A stretch of 64,000 nt of DNA from Enterobacteriaceae bacterium (GCA_902363335.1 CABIZV010000001.1:496001-560000); one strand, 5' to 3'. Shown: positions 17,650 through 27,452, counted from the stretch's first letter. The notes: generated by a model from the letters alone, not told the origin. Made by a program: numbers and translations.

Positions 17650-18300
17650 TCAGAAAATACGATCCTGATGTACCCATACCGCCGCTTCAACGCGGGATTT
17701 GAGCTTCATTTTCTTCAGCATATGTTTAACGTGGACTTTTACTGTGCTTTCTGTGATATCCAGACGACGGGCGATCATTTTGTTCGGCAGGCCTTGTGCG
17801 ATAAGTTTCAGAATATCGCGCTCGCGCGGCGTGAGCTGATTGATATCACGGTCAGAGGTCGCCCGGTTGGCGCGCAGGCTGGCGGCTAAAACCGGCGTTA
17901 GCGCTTCGCTCAGTACCATTTCACCGGCGGCGGCTTGCTGTAGCGCCTTCAGCAGATCTTCTGGTTCCATATCTTTTAGCAGATAGCCGTCAGCGCCGCG
18001 CTTAAGCGCCGTGACCACATCTTCTTCATGGTTAGACACACTAAAGACCACCACGCGCCCGGAGAGGGATTTTTCACGCAGTTTATCCAGCGTTTCCAGA
18101 CCGTTCATGCCGGGCATATTAAGGTCAAGCAGGATCAGATCGGGATCGAGCGCTTCCGCAAGCTCAATACCTTGCTCACCGTTGCTGGCTTCGCCCACAA
18201 CCTGAATATCCGATGCCATGCTAACCAGCTGTTTGACGCCAGTGCGCAGCATTGGATGATCGTCAATTAGCAGGATAGTAGCCCGTTCCTGATTACTCAT
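17650..18300 (-). CDS. narL: Nitrate/nitrite response regulator NarL
   Basis: DNA-binding response regulator that activates narK and narGHJI and represses fermentation genes such as adhE when nitrate is present. It has 216 residues: a receiver domain with phospho-acceptor Asp59 (DPDLILLDLNMPG), then a LuxR-type helix-turn-helix (LTPRERDILKLIAQGLPNKM; ITESTVKVHVKHML). The start at 18300 gives MSNQERATILL and overlaps the end of narX by eight bases, as in E. coli. Longer upstream frames are not used. Confidence 0.97.
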   Translation of the reverse strand: MSNQERATILLIDDHPMLRTGVKQLVSMASDIQVVGEASNGEQGIELAEALDPDLILLDLNMPGMNGLETLDKLREKSLSGRVVVFSVSNHEEDVVTALKRGADGYLLKDMEPEDLLKALQQAAAGEMVLSEALTPVLAASLRANRATSDRDINQLTPRERDILKLIAQGLPNKMIARRLDITESTVKVHVKHMLKKMKLKSRVEAAVWVHQDRIF

Positions 18301-20092
18301 GGATTTCTCCTTGGGGAGTTGAAAGCGATTGTTCGGGGACAAACGTAACCACGACTTCTGTACCGCCGGTTTCACGGCGTCGAACCTGGCAATCGCCACG
18401 CAGGCTCTGCGCGCGGTCACGCATAATAATAAGACCATAATGGTTGCTGCGTTCAGCATGCTGCGGTACGCCACAGCCGTTATCTGCGACCACCATTTTT
18501 ACCTGGTTACCCTGTTGGGTAACGCTTACCTTCACTTCGCTTGCCTGAGAATGTTTTAAGGCGTTACTTAACGCTTCACGCGCAATTTGCAGCACATGAA
18601 TTGCCTGATGTGACGGCACGTAGCGTGGAGGCAGCTGATAATCTAATTCAATCGGGAAACCAAAGTGGTTGCTGTATTCCTGACAGCTGGACTCCAGCGC
18701 CGGACGCAGCCCGGATTCGGTCAGACGTAGGCGGAAAGTGGTGAGAAGCTCACGCAGCTGGGCCCACGAATTGTTTAACTCATTGCGTACCTGGCCCAAT
18801 AGTTCGCGGCTTTCCGCAGAGGAGTGCTCGTTTTGCATCATCTGCAGGCAACTGACCTGCATTTTCATGCAGGATAAAGACTGGGCGATGGAGTCGTGAA
18901 GCTCGCGGGCAATGGTGGCGCGCTCTTCCATGACGATAAGCTGCTGCTGACGCTCCAGCTGTTTATCCAGCGCTAGCGTGGAGGTCAGCTGTTCGAGCAG
19001 GGTATCCACCAGTTGTTGCTGGTCATGGCTTAACTCGCGGCCATGCGGCAACGTCGCGAGCAAAATACCATATTGGTTATGCGGGTCGGTCAGCCGCCAT
19101 TTCAGCGTCACCCCGTCGGGGGCGCTCATATCAACATCGCGTGGGCAAAGATAGCAGCCCTTATCATCGCACTCCCAACCCGAATGGCAGCTAAACTCCT
19201 GATGATTTTCTTCATCTTCAATATCGTAAACCCGCACTTCAATCTCACGTAGCGGGGTGAGTTCTTGCAGGCCGTTTAGCACCGGAGAGATTCGTTCGCA
19301 CAGCGGAGCGCTGGCGTGCAGTCGGCGGTTGGCTTGCCACAAGAAGGAGAGGATGGCATTTTTTTGCTCTAAACCGGCGGTTTTCTCCTGCACCCGGCGC
19401 TCAAGGGAGGAATAGCTTTCCGCCAGTTCGGCGGACATGTCGTTGAGCGCCATGCCCAGCATCGCCATTTCATTACGTCCGCTGATTTGCGCGCGGTAGG
19501 TGAAGTCGCGATGGCTAATGGCTTCCGCCATTCTTAGCAGTTGTCGCCATGGGTGCAGCAGACGGGTGCGGAGCCAGAAGACGGTGAAGATAAACAGCAG
19601 TGCCATGAATACTGCCATCAACCTGTGCATCCACACTACATGAGAAATACGTTCTTCCGTGGTGTGATCAAACACCGTCACCAGTTGATTAATGCGGCTA
19701 ACAAAACCGGTAAGATCGCTTGCGACGGCGCTTTGGCTCTGCGCTTGACGAATGTCGGGCGCCAGATGCGTGAGCCAGTACTGTTGCAGGGAGGCAAGCT
19801 GCTTAACCTGTCCGTCGCGTTCGGCGGCGAGGACAAGCTCAGGGCTAAAGACGGTTTTTTGCATTTCATCAAACAGCGGCTGGTCGCTGTCTTTCACCGG
19901 AATGGCCGCCAGCAGTCGGTAGCTCTGCATACGCAGTGAACCGGCCTGGTTAATGGCGTGCGCGCTGCCCTGGACGCCGTTTATCAGGCGTGCGGAAATC
20001 ATCATACTTGCCACCCCGATGAGGGTGGAGAGAAGTACGATCAGCGCAAGTTGATTCACGAGCGTCAGTGGTGTAAAAAAACGTCTAAACAT
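18293..20092 (-). CDS. narX: Nitrate/nitrite sensor histidine kinase NarX
   Basis: Inner-membrane sensor kinase for periplasmic nitrate and nitrite, partner of NarL. It has 599 residues with the ATG at 20092 (MFRRFFTPLTLVNQLALIVL), matching E. coli length. Order: first membrane helix, the nitrate-binding P-box (HAINQAGSLRMQSYRLLA, ~45-62), periplasmic helices, second membrane helix, HAMP domain, a cysteine-bearing central module (CDDKGCYLCP), HisKA_3 phospho-acceptor in ARELHDSIAQSLSCMKMQ, and the ATPase (VADNGCGVP). The frame stays open 35 codons upstream, but nothing there aligns with the family. The nearest GGAG lies 12 bases before the ATG, which is weak spacing. It forms an operon with narL. 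Confidence 0.95.
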   Translation of the reverse strand: MFRRFFTPLTLVNQLALIVLLSTLIGVASMMISARLINGVQGSAHAINQAGSLRMQSYRLLAAIPVKDSDQPLFDEMQKTVFSPELVLAAERDGQVKQLASLQQYWLTHLAPDIRQAQSQSAVASDLTGFVSRINQLVTVFDHTTEERISHVVWMHRLMAVFMALLFIFTVFWLRTRLLHPWRQLLRMAEAISHRDFTYRAQISGRNEMAMLGMALNDMSAELAESYSSLERRVQEKTAGLEQKNAILSFLWQANRRLHASAPLCERISPVLNGLQELTPLREIEVRVYDIEDEENHQEFSCHSGWECDDKGCYLCPRDVDMSAPDGVTLKWRLTDPHNQYGILLATLPHGRELSHDQQQLVDTLLEQLTSTLALDKQLERQQQLIVMEERATIARELHDSIAQSLSCMKMQVSCLQMMQNEHSSAESRELLGQVRNELNNSWAQLRELLTTFRLRLTESGLRPALESSCQEYSNHFGFPIELDYQLPPRYVPSHQAIHVLQIAREALSNALKHSQASEVKVSVTQQGNQVKMVVADNGCGVPQHAERSNHYGLIIMRDRAQSLRGDCQVRRRETGGTEVVVTFVPEQSLSTPQGEIHE

Positions 20093-20166
20093 TATTCGAT
20101 GTGGCTCCTGGCGGAAGGCTCTCCGGCGAGTGGCGTTATTTTCGGCTATCGTCTGGAGTATACCCA

Positions 20167-20182
20167 TACCCCTAAAGAGGTA
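20167..20182. promoter_or_regulatory. NarL 7-2-7 binding site
   Basis: TACCCCT-AA-AGAGGTA is two perfect consensus heptamers in inverted orientation with a two-base spacer, the arrangement that NarL prefers. Confidence 0.85.
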
Positions 20183-20329
20183 CTCCTTTATTTCCATAAT
20201 AGTAAAGAGGTAGGGAGTAGAGGAGTATGCGCGTAACAGCCACGTGAAAAAACAGGTTTTTTTATCAATAAAACCCTACCCATAAAGAGTCATGATGTTT
20301 TTTTAAGCAAGATATAGCCGACTTTTCCT

Positions 20330-20343
20330 TTGATTTATATCAA
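20330..20343. promoter_or_regulatory. FNR box upstream of narK
   Basis: TTGAT-TTAT-ATCAA is a perfect match to TTGATNNNNATCAA. If it acts at -41.5, transcription starts near 20378, 25 bases before the narK ATG. Confidence 0.92.
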
Positions 20344-20402
20344 CTTACTGCGCTGAGTAAACCCTACTGTGGCAGGGTTAATATTAATAATCAGAGGTGT
20401 CT

Positions 20403-21794
20403 ATGAGTCACTCCACTGCCCCCGAAAGGGCAACCGGCGCTGTCATTACCGACTGGCGTCCGGAAGATCCGGCCTTCTGGCAGGAGCGCGGCCATCGCGT
20501 TGCAAGCCGGAACCTGTGGATTTCCGTACCGTGTTTGCTACTGGCGTTCTGCGTATGGATGCTGTTCAGTGCCGTAGCGGTCAATTTACCCAAAGTGGGC
20601 TTCCAGTTTACGACAGACCAGCTCTTTATGCTGACCGCGCTGCCGTCGGTGTCCGGGGCGTTATTACGCGTACCGTATTCCTTTATGGTTCCTATGTTTG
20701 GTGGACGTCGCTGGACGGCGTTCAGCACCGGGATCCTTATCATTCCGTGCGTATGGCTGGGCTTTGCCGTTCAGGATACTTCCACGCCGTTTAGCACCTT
20801 CATCATCATTTCACTGTTGTGCGGCTTTGCCGGTGCGAACTTTGCTTCGAGCATGGCGAACATCAGCTTCTTCTTCCCGAAACAGAAGCAGGGCGGCGCA
20901 CTGGGCTTAAACGGTGGCCTGGGCAACATGGGCGTGAGCGTGATGCAGCTGGTAGCTCCACTGGCCGTGTCGCTGTCTATTTTTGCAGCCTTCGGCAGCC
21001 AGGGTGTGACTCAGCCAGATGGTACTGAGCTGTATCTGGCCAATGCCGCGTGGATTTGGGTGCCGTTCCTGGCTATCTTCACCATCGCTGCCTGGTTTGG
21101 CATGAATGAGCTGGCTACCTCCAAAGCGTCATTAAAAGAGCAGTTGCCGGTGCTTAAACGCGGTCACCTGTGGATCATGAGCCTGCTGTATCTGGCAACG
21201 TTCGGCTCGTTCATCGGCTTCTCTGCCGGTTTTGCGATGCTCTCAAAAACCCAGTTCCCGGATATTCAAATCCTGCATTATGCGTTCTTCGGGCCGTTTA
21301 TCGGCGCACTGGCACGCTCTGCGGGCGGCGCGATCTCTGACCGTCTGGGCGGTACTCGCGTGACGCTGGTGAACTTTATCCTGATGGCGCTGTTCAGCGC
21401 ACTGCTGTTCATGACCTTGCCAGCCAACGGCGAGGGCGGCAACTTTATCGCTTTCTACGTGGTATTCCTGGCGCTGTTTATGACGGCCGGTCTGGGTAGC
21501 GGTTCAACCTTCCAGATGATTTCGGTGATTTTCCGTAAGCTGACGATGGACCGCGTGAAAGCAGAAGGCGGTTCTGAAGAGAAAGCAATGCGTGAAGCCG
21601 CAACTGATACAGCGGCGGCGCTGGGCTTTATTTCAGCGATTGGCGCTATTGGCGGTTTCTTCATTCCGAAAGCGTTCGGCACCTCCCTTGAGTTAACCGG
21701 TTCTCCGGCTGGCGCAATGAAAGTGTTCCTCGTGTTCTATATTGTCTGCGTGGTAGTAACGTGGGCGGTATACGGACGTAAAGCGAAAAAATAA
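20403..21794 (+). CDS. narK: Nitrate/nitrite transporter NarK
   Basis: Major-facilitator nitrate/nitrite antiporter in the inner membrane, which brings in nitrate for NarGHI and exports nitrite. It has 463 residues, twelve hydrophobic segments and both nitrate-signature glycine-rich motifs (LGLNGGLGNMGVSVMQ and GLGSGSTFQMISVIF). The frame begins at a GTG at 20397, but the ATG at 20403 is chosen: GAGG precedes it by six bases and MSHSTAPERATGAVITDWRP then matches E. coli from residue 1. It is transcribed away from narXL and ends in two tandem hairpins. Confidence 0.97.
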   Translation: MSHSTAPERATGAVITDWRPEDPAFWQERGHRVASRNLWISVPCLLLAFCVWMLFSAVAVNLPKVGFQFTTDQLFMLTALPSVSGALLRVPYSFMVPMFGGRRWTAFSTGILIIPCVWLGFAVQDTSTPFSTFIIISLLCGFAGANFASSMANISFFFPKQKQGGALGLNGGLGNMGVSVMQLVAPLAVSLSIFAAFGSQGVTQPDGTELYLANAAWIWVPFLAIFTIAAWFGMNELATSKASLKEQLPVLKRGHLWIMSLLYLATFGSFIGFSAGFAMLSKTQFPDIQILHYAFFGPFIGALARSAGGAISDRLGGTRVTLVNFILMALFSALLFMTLPANGEGGNFIAFYVVFLALFMTAGLGSGSTFQMISVIFRKLTMDRVKAEGGSEEKAMREAATDTAAALGFISAIGAIGGFFIPKAFGTSLELTGSPAGAMKVFLVFYIVCVVVTWAVYGRKAKK

Positions 21795-21844
21795 CGCGAG
21801 GCGTTATTTCTGAATAAAGGCGCGAGGGTTCGCGCCTTTATTTT
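21789..21844 (+). terminator. Tandem hairpins ending narK
   Basis: The first stem, AAATAACGC-GAG-GCGTTATTT (21789-21809), includes the narK stop codon. The second, AATAAAGGCGCGA paired with TTCGCGCCTTTATT (21813-21842), ends in T-rich sequence and is a good Rho-independent terminator. Confidence 0.88.
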
Positions 21845-22173
21845 ACGACCTACTTAGTTACAACATACTCTAGGCGCAGAATACACCATCGGCATCGTGC
21901 GCGTAGAAGAAAAGGCTCTACCCCTTAATACCGACACCCGCGTTTTTTACAGTTTGTAATATCTAAATTTAAACAAAAAGCTTTATTTTACAATAAGTTA
22001 AAAAATAAAAATTAATACCTCTAAGGTGGTAGATCTCTTTTGGGGGGGGATTTTTAAGACCGACCATCTTGATCGTTATCAATTCCCCCCATGTTTCAGC
22101 GCGTTACCTTCTGTGCAAATTCAGCAATGTCGATTTATCAGAGAGCCGCCAGGCTCCAAACAGGAGAGACCCG
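21845..22173 (+). promoter_or_regulatory. narG promoter region
   Basis: An FNR box lies at 22069-22082. A NarL-type pair TACCTCT-AA-GGTGGTA (22016-22031), one half degenerate, lies about 52 bases upstream of it. A further heptamer TACCCCT is at 21919. AT-rich sequence at 21950-22015 between these NarL sites is where IHF bends the E. coli promoter. A run of eight G (22042-22049) separates the NarL pair and FNR sites. Confidence 0.8.
22069..22082. promoter_or_regulatory. FNR box upstream of narG
   Basis: TTGAT-CGTT-ATCAA is a perfect FNR consensus. A centre at -41.5 would put the start of transcription near 22117, giving a 57-base leader to narG. Confidence 0.93.
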
Positions 22174-25100
22174 ATGAGTAAATTCCTGGACCGGTTTCGC
22201 TACTTTAAACAAAAGGGTGAAACATTTGCCGATGGGCACGGACAGATTCTAGATACCAACCGGGATTGGGAAGATGGATACCGCCAACGCTGGCAGCACG
22301 ATAAAGTCGTGCGCTCTACGCACGGCGTTAACTGCACCGGTTCTTGTAGCTGGAAGATTTATGTCAAAAATGGCCTGGTCACCTGGGAAACCCAGCAGAC
22401 CGACTATCCGCGCACCCGCCCGGATCTGCCAAACCACGAACCACGCGGCTGTCCGCGCGGGGCGAGTTATTCCTGGTACCTCTATAGCGCCAACCGTCTG
22501 AAATATCCGCTGATGCGCAAACGCCTGATGAAAATGTGGCGTGAAGCGAAAAAACTGCACAGCGATCCGGTTGATGCCTGGGCTTCTATCATTGAAGACG
22601 CAGACAAAGCCAAGAGCTTTAAACAAGCGCGTGGTCGCGGTGGCTTCGTGCGTTCTTCCTGGCAGGAAGTGAATGAACTGATTGCCGCCTCTAACGTCTA
22701 TACCGTCAAAACCTACGGCCCTGACCGTGTCGCTGGCTTCTCGCCAATTCCGGCAATGTCGATGGTTTCTTACGCTTCCGGCGCACGTTATCTGTCGCTT
22801 ATCGGCGGCACCTGCCTGAGCTTCTACGATTGGTACTGTGACTTACCGCCAGCTTCTCCGCAAACCTGGGGTGAACAGACCGACGTTCCAGAATCTGCCG
22901 ACTGGTACAACTCCAGCTATATCATCGCCTGGGGCTCTAACGTTCCACAGACCCGTACGCCAGATGCGCACTTCTTTACGGAAGTTCGCTACAAAGGCAC
23001 CAAAACCGTTGCAATTACCCCGGACTACGCTGAAATCGCTAAGCTGTGCGATCTGTGGCTGGCTCCGAAACAGGGTACCGATGCGGCAATGGCGCTGGCG
23101 ATGGGCCACGTGATGTTGCGTGAATTCCACCTCGACAAACCAAGCCAGTACTTCACCGACTACGTGCGTCGCTATACCGACTTCCCGATGCTGGTGATGC
23201 TCGAGGAGCGTGACGGTTATTATGCTGCGGGCCGTATGCTGCGCGCTGCTGACCTGGTTGACTCACTGGGGCAGGAAAATAACCCTGAATGGAAAACCGT
23301 CGCGGTGAATACCGATGGCGAGATGGTGGCACCGAATGGTTCTATCGGTTTCCGTTGGGGCGAAAAAGGTAAATGGAACCTTGAGCAACGCGACGGCAAA
23401 TCCGGTGATGAAACCGAATTGCAGCTAAGCCTGCTGGGTAATCACGACGATATCGCGCAGGTAGGCTTCCCGTACTTTGGCGGCGACGGCACCGAGCACT
23501 TCACCAGCGTCGAGCTGGAAAATATCCTGCTGCACAAACTGCCGGTGAAACGCCTGCAGCTGGCTGACGGCACCACCGCGCTGGTGACCACCGTTTATGA
23601 CCTGAACATGGCTAACTACGGCCTGGATCGCGGTCTGAACGATGAAAACTGCGCAACTAGCTACGATGATATCAAAGCGTATACGCCTGCCTGGGCGGAG
23701 AAAATTACCGGTGTTCCACGCGCGCAGATTATTCGTATTGCCCGTGAATTTGCCGATAACGCCGATAAAACGCACGGTCGTTCAATGATCATCGTCGGTG
23801 CTGGCCTGAACCACTGGTATCACCTCGATATGAACTATCGCGGTCTTATCAATATGCTGGTGTTCTGCGGCTGTATTGGTCAGAGCGGCGGCGGTTGGGC
23901 CCACTATGTTGGTCAGGAAAAACTGCGTCCGCAGACCGGCTGGCAGCCACTGGCGTTTGGCCTTGACTGGCAGCGTCCAGCGCGTCACATGAACAGTACG
24001 TCCTACTTCTATAACCACTCCAGCCAATGGCGTTATGAGTCGGTTACCGCGCAGGAACTGCTGTCACCGATGGCGGACAAATCCCGCTATACCGGCCATT
24101 TATTGGACTTCAACGTCCGTGCTGAACGTATGGGCTGGCTGCCGTCTGCACCGCAGTTAGGCACTAACCCGCTGCGTATTGCCGATGATGCGAAGAAAGC
24201 CGGCATGACCCCGGTTGACTATACCGTTAAGGCGCTGAAAGAAGGCACCATCCGTTTCGCGGCTGAACAGCCGGAAAACGGTAAAAACCACCCACGCAAC
24301 CTGTTTATCTGGCGTTCTAACCTGCTGGGTTCTTCCGGTAAAGGTCACGAATACATGCTGAAATATCTGCTGGGTACCGAGCATGGTATTCAGGGGATGG
24401 ATCTCGGCAAGCAGGGCGGTCTGAAGCCTGAAGAAGTGGAATGGCAGGATAACGGTCTCGACGGCAAACTGGATCTGGTGGTGACGCTGGACTTCCGTCT
24501 GTCGAGCACCTGTCTGTATTCCGATATCGTGCTGCCAACGGCAACCTGGTATGAAAAAGACGACATGAATACCTCGGATATGCATCCGTTTATTCACCCG
24601 CTGTCTGCCGCTGTCGACCCAGCATGGGAATCGAAAAGCGACTGGGAAATCTACAAAGGCATCGCGAAGAAATTCTCTGAAGTCTGCGTGGGACACCTCG
24701 GTCAGGAAACGGACATTGTCACGCTGCCAATCCAGCATGACTCGGCGGCCGAACTGGCGCAGCCGTTAGACGTGAAGGACTGGAAAAAAGGCGAATGTGA
24801 CCTGATCCCAGGTAAAACCGCTCCGCATATTATTCCGGTTGAGCGTGATTACCCGGCAACCTACGAGCGCTTTACCTCCATCGGGCCATTGATGGAAAAA
24901 ATCGGTAACGGCGGTAAAGGCATTGCCTGGAACACCCAGAGCGAAATGGATCTGCTGCGTAAGCTTAACTACACCAAGGCAGAAGGCCCGGCAAAAGGCC
25001 AGCCGATGCTGGATACCGCGATTGATGCGGCCGAAATGATCCTCACCCTGGCGCCGGAAACTAACGGTCAGGTGGCGGTGAAAGCCTGGGCGGCGCTGAG

Positions 25101-25917
25101 CGAGTTTACCGGTCGCGATCACACGCATCTGGCGCTCAATAAAGAAGACGAGAAAATTCGCTTCCGTGATATTCAGGCGCAGCCGCGCAAGATTATCTCA
25201 AGCCCGACCTGGTCAGGTCTGGAAGATGAACACGTTTCTTATAACGCCGGTTATACCAACGTTCATGAGCTGATTCCATGGCGTACGCTGTCTGGTCGTC
25301 AGTCCTTGTATCAGGATCACCAGTGGATGCGTGACTTTGGTGAAAGCCTGCTGGTTTACCGTCCACCTATCGACACCCGTTCGGTGAAAGAGGTGATGGG
25401 CAAGAAATCAAACGGCAACCCAGAGAAGGCGCTGAACTTCCTGACGCCGCACCAGAAATGGGGCATTCACTCAACCTACAGCGACAACCTGCTGATGCTG
25501 ACCTTAGGTCGCGGTGGCCCGGTAGTGTGGATGAGCGAAGAAGATGCCAAAGAGATCGGTATTGAAGATAACGACTGGATTGAAGTCTTCAACAACAACG
25601 GTGCACTGACCGCGCGTGCGGTAGTGAGCCAGCGTGTACCGGCTGGGATGACCATGATGTACCACGCGCAGGAACGTATTGTTAACCTGCCAGGTTCAGA
25701 AATTACCGGTCAACGCGGCGGTATCCATAACTCGGTGACCCGCATTACGCCTAAACCGACTCACATGATCGGCGGCTATGCGCACCTGGCCTACAGCTTT
25801 AACTACTACGGTACCGTAGGGTCGAACCGTGATGAGTTTGTGGTGGTACGTAAGATGAAGAACATTGACTGGTTGGACGGCGAAGGCAATGACCAGGTAC
25901 AGGAGAGCGTAAAATGA
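22174..25917 (+). CDS. narG: Respiratory nitrate reductase 1, alpha subunit
   Basis: Catalytic subunit of membrane-bound nitrate reductase A, on the cytoplasmic face, carrying bis-MGD molybdenum cofactor and the FS0 [4Fe-4S] cluster. It has 1247 residues, the E. coli length. The FS0 ligands (one His, three Cys) are in STHGVNCTGSCSW and GCPRGASYSW. The frame is open from 22069, but the ATG at 22174 (MSKFLDRFRYFKQKGET) is used because AGGAGA lies just upstream and the alignment begins there. It is the first gene of narGHJI and overlaps narH by four bases. Confidence 0.98.
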   Translation: MSKFLDRFRYFKQKGETFADGHGQILDTNRDWEDGYRQRWQHDKVVRSTHGVNCTGSCSWKIYVKNGLVTWETQQTDYPRTRPDLPNHEPRGCPRGASYSWYLYSANRLKYPLMRKRLMKMWREAKKLHSDPVDAWASIIEDADKAKSFKQARGRGGFVRSSWQEVNELIAASNVYTVKTYGPDRVAGFSPIPAMSMVSYASGARYLSLIGGTCLSFYDWYCDLPPASPQTWGEQTDVPESADWYNSSYIIAWGSNVPQTRTPDAHFFTEVRYKGTKTVAITPDYAEIAKLCDLWLAPKQGTDAAMALAMGHVMLREFHLDKPSQYFTDYVRRYTDFPMLVMLEERDGYYAAGRMLRAADLVDSLGQENNPEWKTVAVNTDGEMVAPNGSIGFRWGEKGKWNLEQRDGKSGDETELQLSLLGNHDDIAQVGFPYFGGDGTEHFTSVELENILLHKLPVKRLQLADGTTALVTTVYDLNMANYGLDRGLNDENCATSYDDIKAYTPAWAEKITGVPRAQIIRIAREFADNADKTHGRSMIIVGAGLNHWYHLDMNYRGLINMLVFCGCIGQSGGGWAHYVGQEKLRPQTGWQPLAFGLDWQRPARHMNSTSYFYNHSSQWRYESVTAQELLSPMADKSRYTGHLLDFNVRAERMGWLPSAPQLGTNPLRIADDAKKAGMTPVDYTVKALKEGTIRFAAEQPENGKNHPRNLFIWRSNLLGSSGKGHEYMLKYLLGTEHGIQGMDLGKQGGLKPEEVEWQDNGLDGKLDLVVTLDFRLSSTCLYSDIVLPTATWYEKDDMNTSDMHPFIHPLSAAVDPAWESKSDWEIYKGIAKKFSEVCVGHLGQETDIVTLPIQHDSAAELAQPLDVKDWKKGECDLIPGKTAPHIIPVERDYPATYERFTSIGPLMEKIGNGGKGIAWNTQSEMDLLRKLNYTKAEGPAKGQPMLDTAIDAAEMILTLAPETNGQVAVKAWAALSEFTGRDHTHLALNKEDEKIRFRDIQAQPRKIISSPTWSGLEDEHVSYNAGYTNVHELIPWRTLSGRQSLYQDHQWMRDFGESLLVYRPPIDTRSVKEVMGKKSNGNPEKALNFLTPHQKWGIHSTYSDNLLMLTLGRGGPVVWMSEEDAKEIGIEDNDWIEVFNNNGALTARAVVSQRVPAGMTMMYHAQERIVNLPGSEITGQRGGIHNSVTRITPKPTHMIGGYAHLAYSFNYYGTVGSNRDEFVVVRKMKNIDWLDGEGNDQVQESVK

Positions 25918-27452
25918 AAATTCGTTCACAAGTCGGCATGGTGCTGAATCTCGATAAATGCATCGGTTGCCACACCTGCTCGGTCACCTGTAAAAACGTC
26001 TGGACCAGCCGTGAAGGGACCGAGTACGCATGGTTCAACAACGTTGAAACCAAACCGGGTACCGGTTTCCCGACCGACTGGGAAGACCAGGAGAAATACA
26101 AAGGCGGTTGGATCCGTAAGATCAACGGTAAACTGGTGCCGCGCATGGGTAACAAAGCGCTGCTGCTGGGTAAAATCTTCGCTAACCCGCATCTGCCGGG
26201 TCTGGATGATTACTACGAGCCGTTTGATTTCGACTATCAGACCCTGCACAACGCACCGGCTGATAGCAAAGCCCAGCCGATTGCTCGTCCTCGCTCGCTG
26301 ATTACCGGCAAGCGTATGGACAAGATCACCAAAGGCCCGAACTGGGAAGATGATCTGGGCGGCGAGTTCGAGAAGCTGTCGAAAGACAAAAACTTCGAGA
26401 ACATGCAGAAGGCGATGTACGGCCAGTTCGAGAACACCTTCATGATGTACCTGCCGCGTCTGTGCGAGCACTGCCTGAACCCGGCGTGCGTCGCGACTTG
26501 CCCGAGCGGTGCTATCTACAAGCGTGAGGAAGACGGCATTGTGCTTATCGACCAGGACAAATGTCGTGGCTGGCGTATGTGCATTACCGGTTGCCCGTAC
26601 AAAAAAATCTACTTCAACTGGAAGAGCGGCAAGTCTGAAAAATGCATCTTCTGCTATCCGCGTATCGAAGCGGGTCAGCCGACCGTGTGTTCCGAGACTT
26701 GTGTAGGCCGTATCCGTTACCTCGGCGTGCTGCTGTACGACGCGGATGCGATTGAAACCGCAGCAAGCACTGAGAACGAGAAAGATCTGTATCAGCGCCA
26801 GCTGGACGTGTTCCTCGATCCAAACGATCCGAAAGTGATTGAACAGGCGCAGAAAGACGGTATTCCACTGAGCGTGATTGACGCCGCCCAGAAATCGCCG
26901 GTCTACAAAATGGCGATGGACTGGAAACTGGCGCTGCCGCTGCACCCGGAATATCGTACGCTGCCGATGGTCTGGTACGTGCCGCCGCTGTCTCCAATTC
27001 AGTCCGCAGCCGATGCGGGTGAACTGGGCAGCAATGGCATTCTGCCTGACGTTGAAAGCCTGCGTATCCCGGTACAGTACCTGGCGAACCTGCTGACCGC
27101 AGGGGACACTCAGCCGGTCGTACTGGCACTGAAACGTATGCTGGCAATGCGTCACTTCAAACGTACGGAAACCGTCGATGGCGTTATCGATACCCGTGCA
27201 CTGGAAGAGGTCGGTCTGACCGAAGCGCAGGCTCAGGAAATGTATCGCTACCTGGCGATTGCCAACTACGAAGATCGTTTCGTGGTACCAAGCAGCCACC
27301 GCGAACAGGCTCGTGATGCGTTCCCTGAGAAAAGTGGTTGCGGCTTTAGCTTCGGCGATGGCTGCCACGGTTCTGATACCAAGTTTAATCTGTTCAACAG
27401 CCGCCGTATTGATTCTGTGGATGTGAGCAGCAAAACGGAGCCGCACGCATGA
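25914..27452 (+). CDS. narH: Respiratory nitrate reductase 1, beta subunit
   Basis: Electron-transfer subunit with three [4Fe-4S] clusters and one [3Fe-4S] cluster, carrying electrons from NarI haem to NarG. It has 512 residues. The first ferredoxin motif is Cys16, Cys19, Cys22, Cys26 (CIGCHTCSVTC). Further clusters lie in LCEHCLNPACVATCPSG, CRGWRMCITGCP (Trp replaces a cysteine, the 3Fe-4S signature) and CIFCYPRIEAGQPTVCSETC. ATGA overlaps with both narG and narJ imply translational coupling. Confidence 0.98.
   Translation: MKIRSQVGMVLNLDKCIGCHTCSVTCKNVWTSREGTEYAWFNNVETKPGTGFPTDWEDQEKYKGGWIRKINGKLVPRMGNKALLLGKIFANPHLPGLDDYYEPFDFDYQTLHNAPADSKAQPIARPRSLITGKRMDKITKGPNWEDDLGGEFEKLSKDKNFENMQKAMYGQFENTFMMYLPRLCEHCLNPACVATCPSGAIYKREEDGIVLIDQDKCRGWRMCITGCPYKKIYFNWKSGKSEKCIFCYPRIEAGQPTVCSETCVGRIRYLGVLLYDADAIETAASTENEKDLYQRQLDVFLDPNDPKVIEQAQKDGIPLSVIDAAQKSPVYKMAMDWKLALPLHPEYRTLPMVWYVPPLSPIQSAADAGELGSNGILPDVESLRIPVQYLANLLTAGDTQPVVLALKRMLAMRHFKRTETVDGVIDTRALEEVGLTEAQAQEMYRYLAIANYEDRFVVPSSHREQARDAFPEKSGCGFSFGDGCHGSDTKFNLFNSRRIDSVDVSSKTEPHA

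Larger units (their letters stand above)
20093..20402. promoter_or_regulatory. narX-narK divergent control region
   Basis: 310 bases with several NarL-type heptamers (TACYYMT) and one FNR box. Besides the 7-2-7 site at 20167-20182 there are heptamers TACCCAT at 20161 and 20277, TACTCCT at 20181, and reverse-strand copies AGAGGTA at 20206 and AGGAGTA at 20221. TACCCAT at 20277 pairs with AGAGTCA two bases later as a degenerate 7-2-7 site. The layout matches nitrate and anaerobic control of narK. Confidence 0.8.

Noticed and set aside
20093..20197. Upstream extension of narX to 634 residues
   Set aside because: The extra 35 residues do not align with NarX and the extension would run through NarL sites. 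The ATG at 20092 gives the family length, despite weak ribosome-site spacing.
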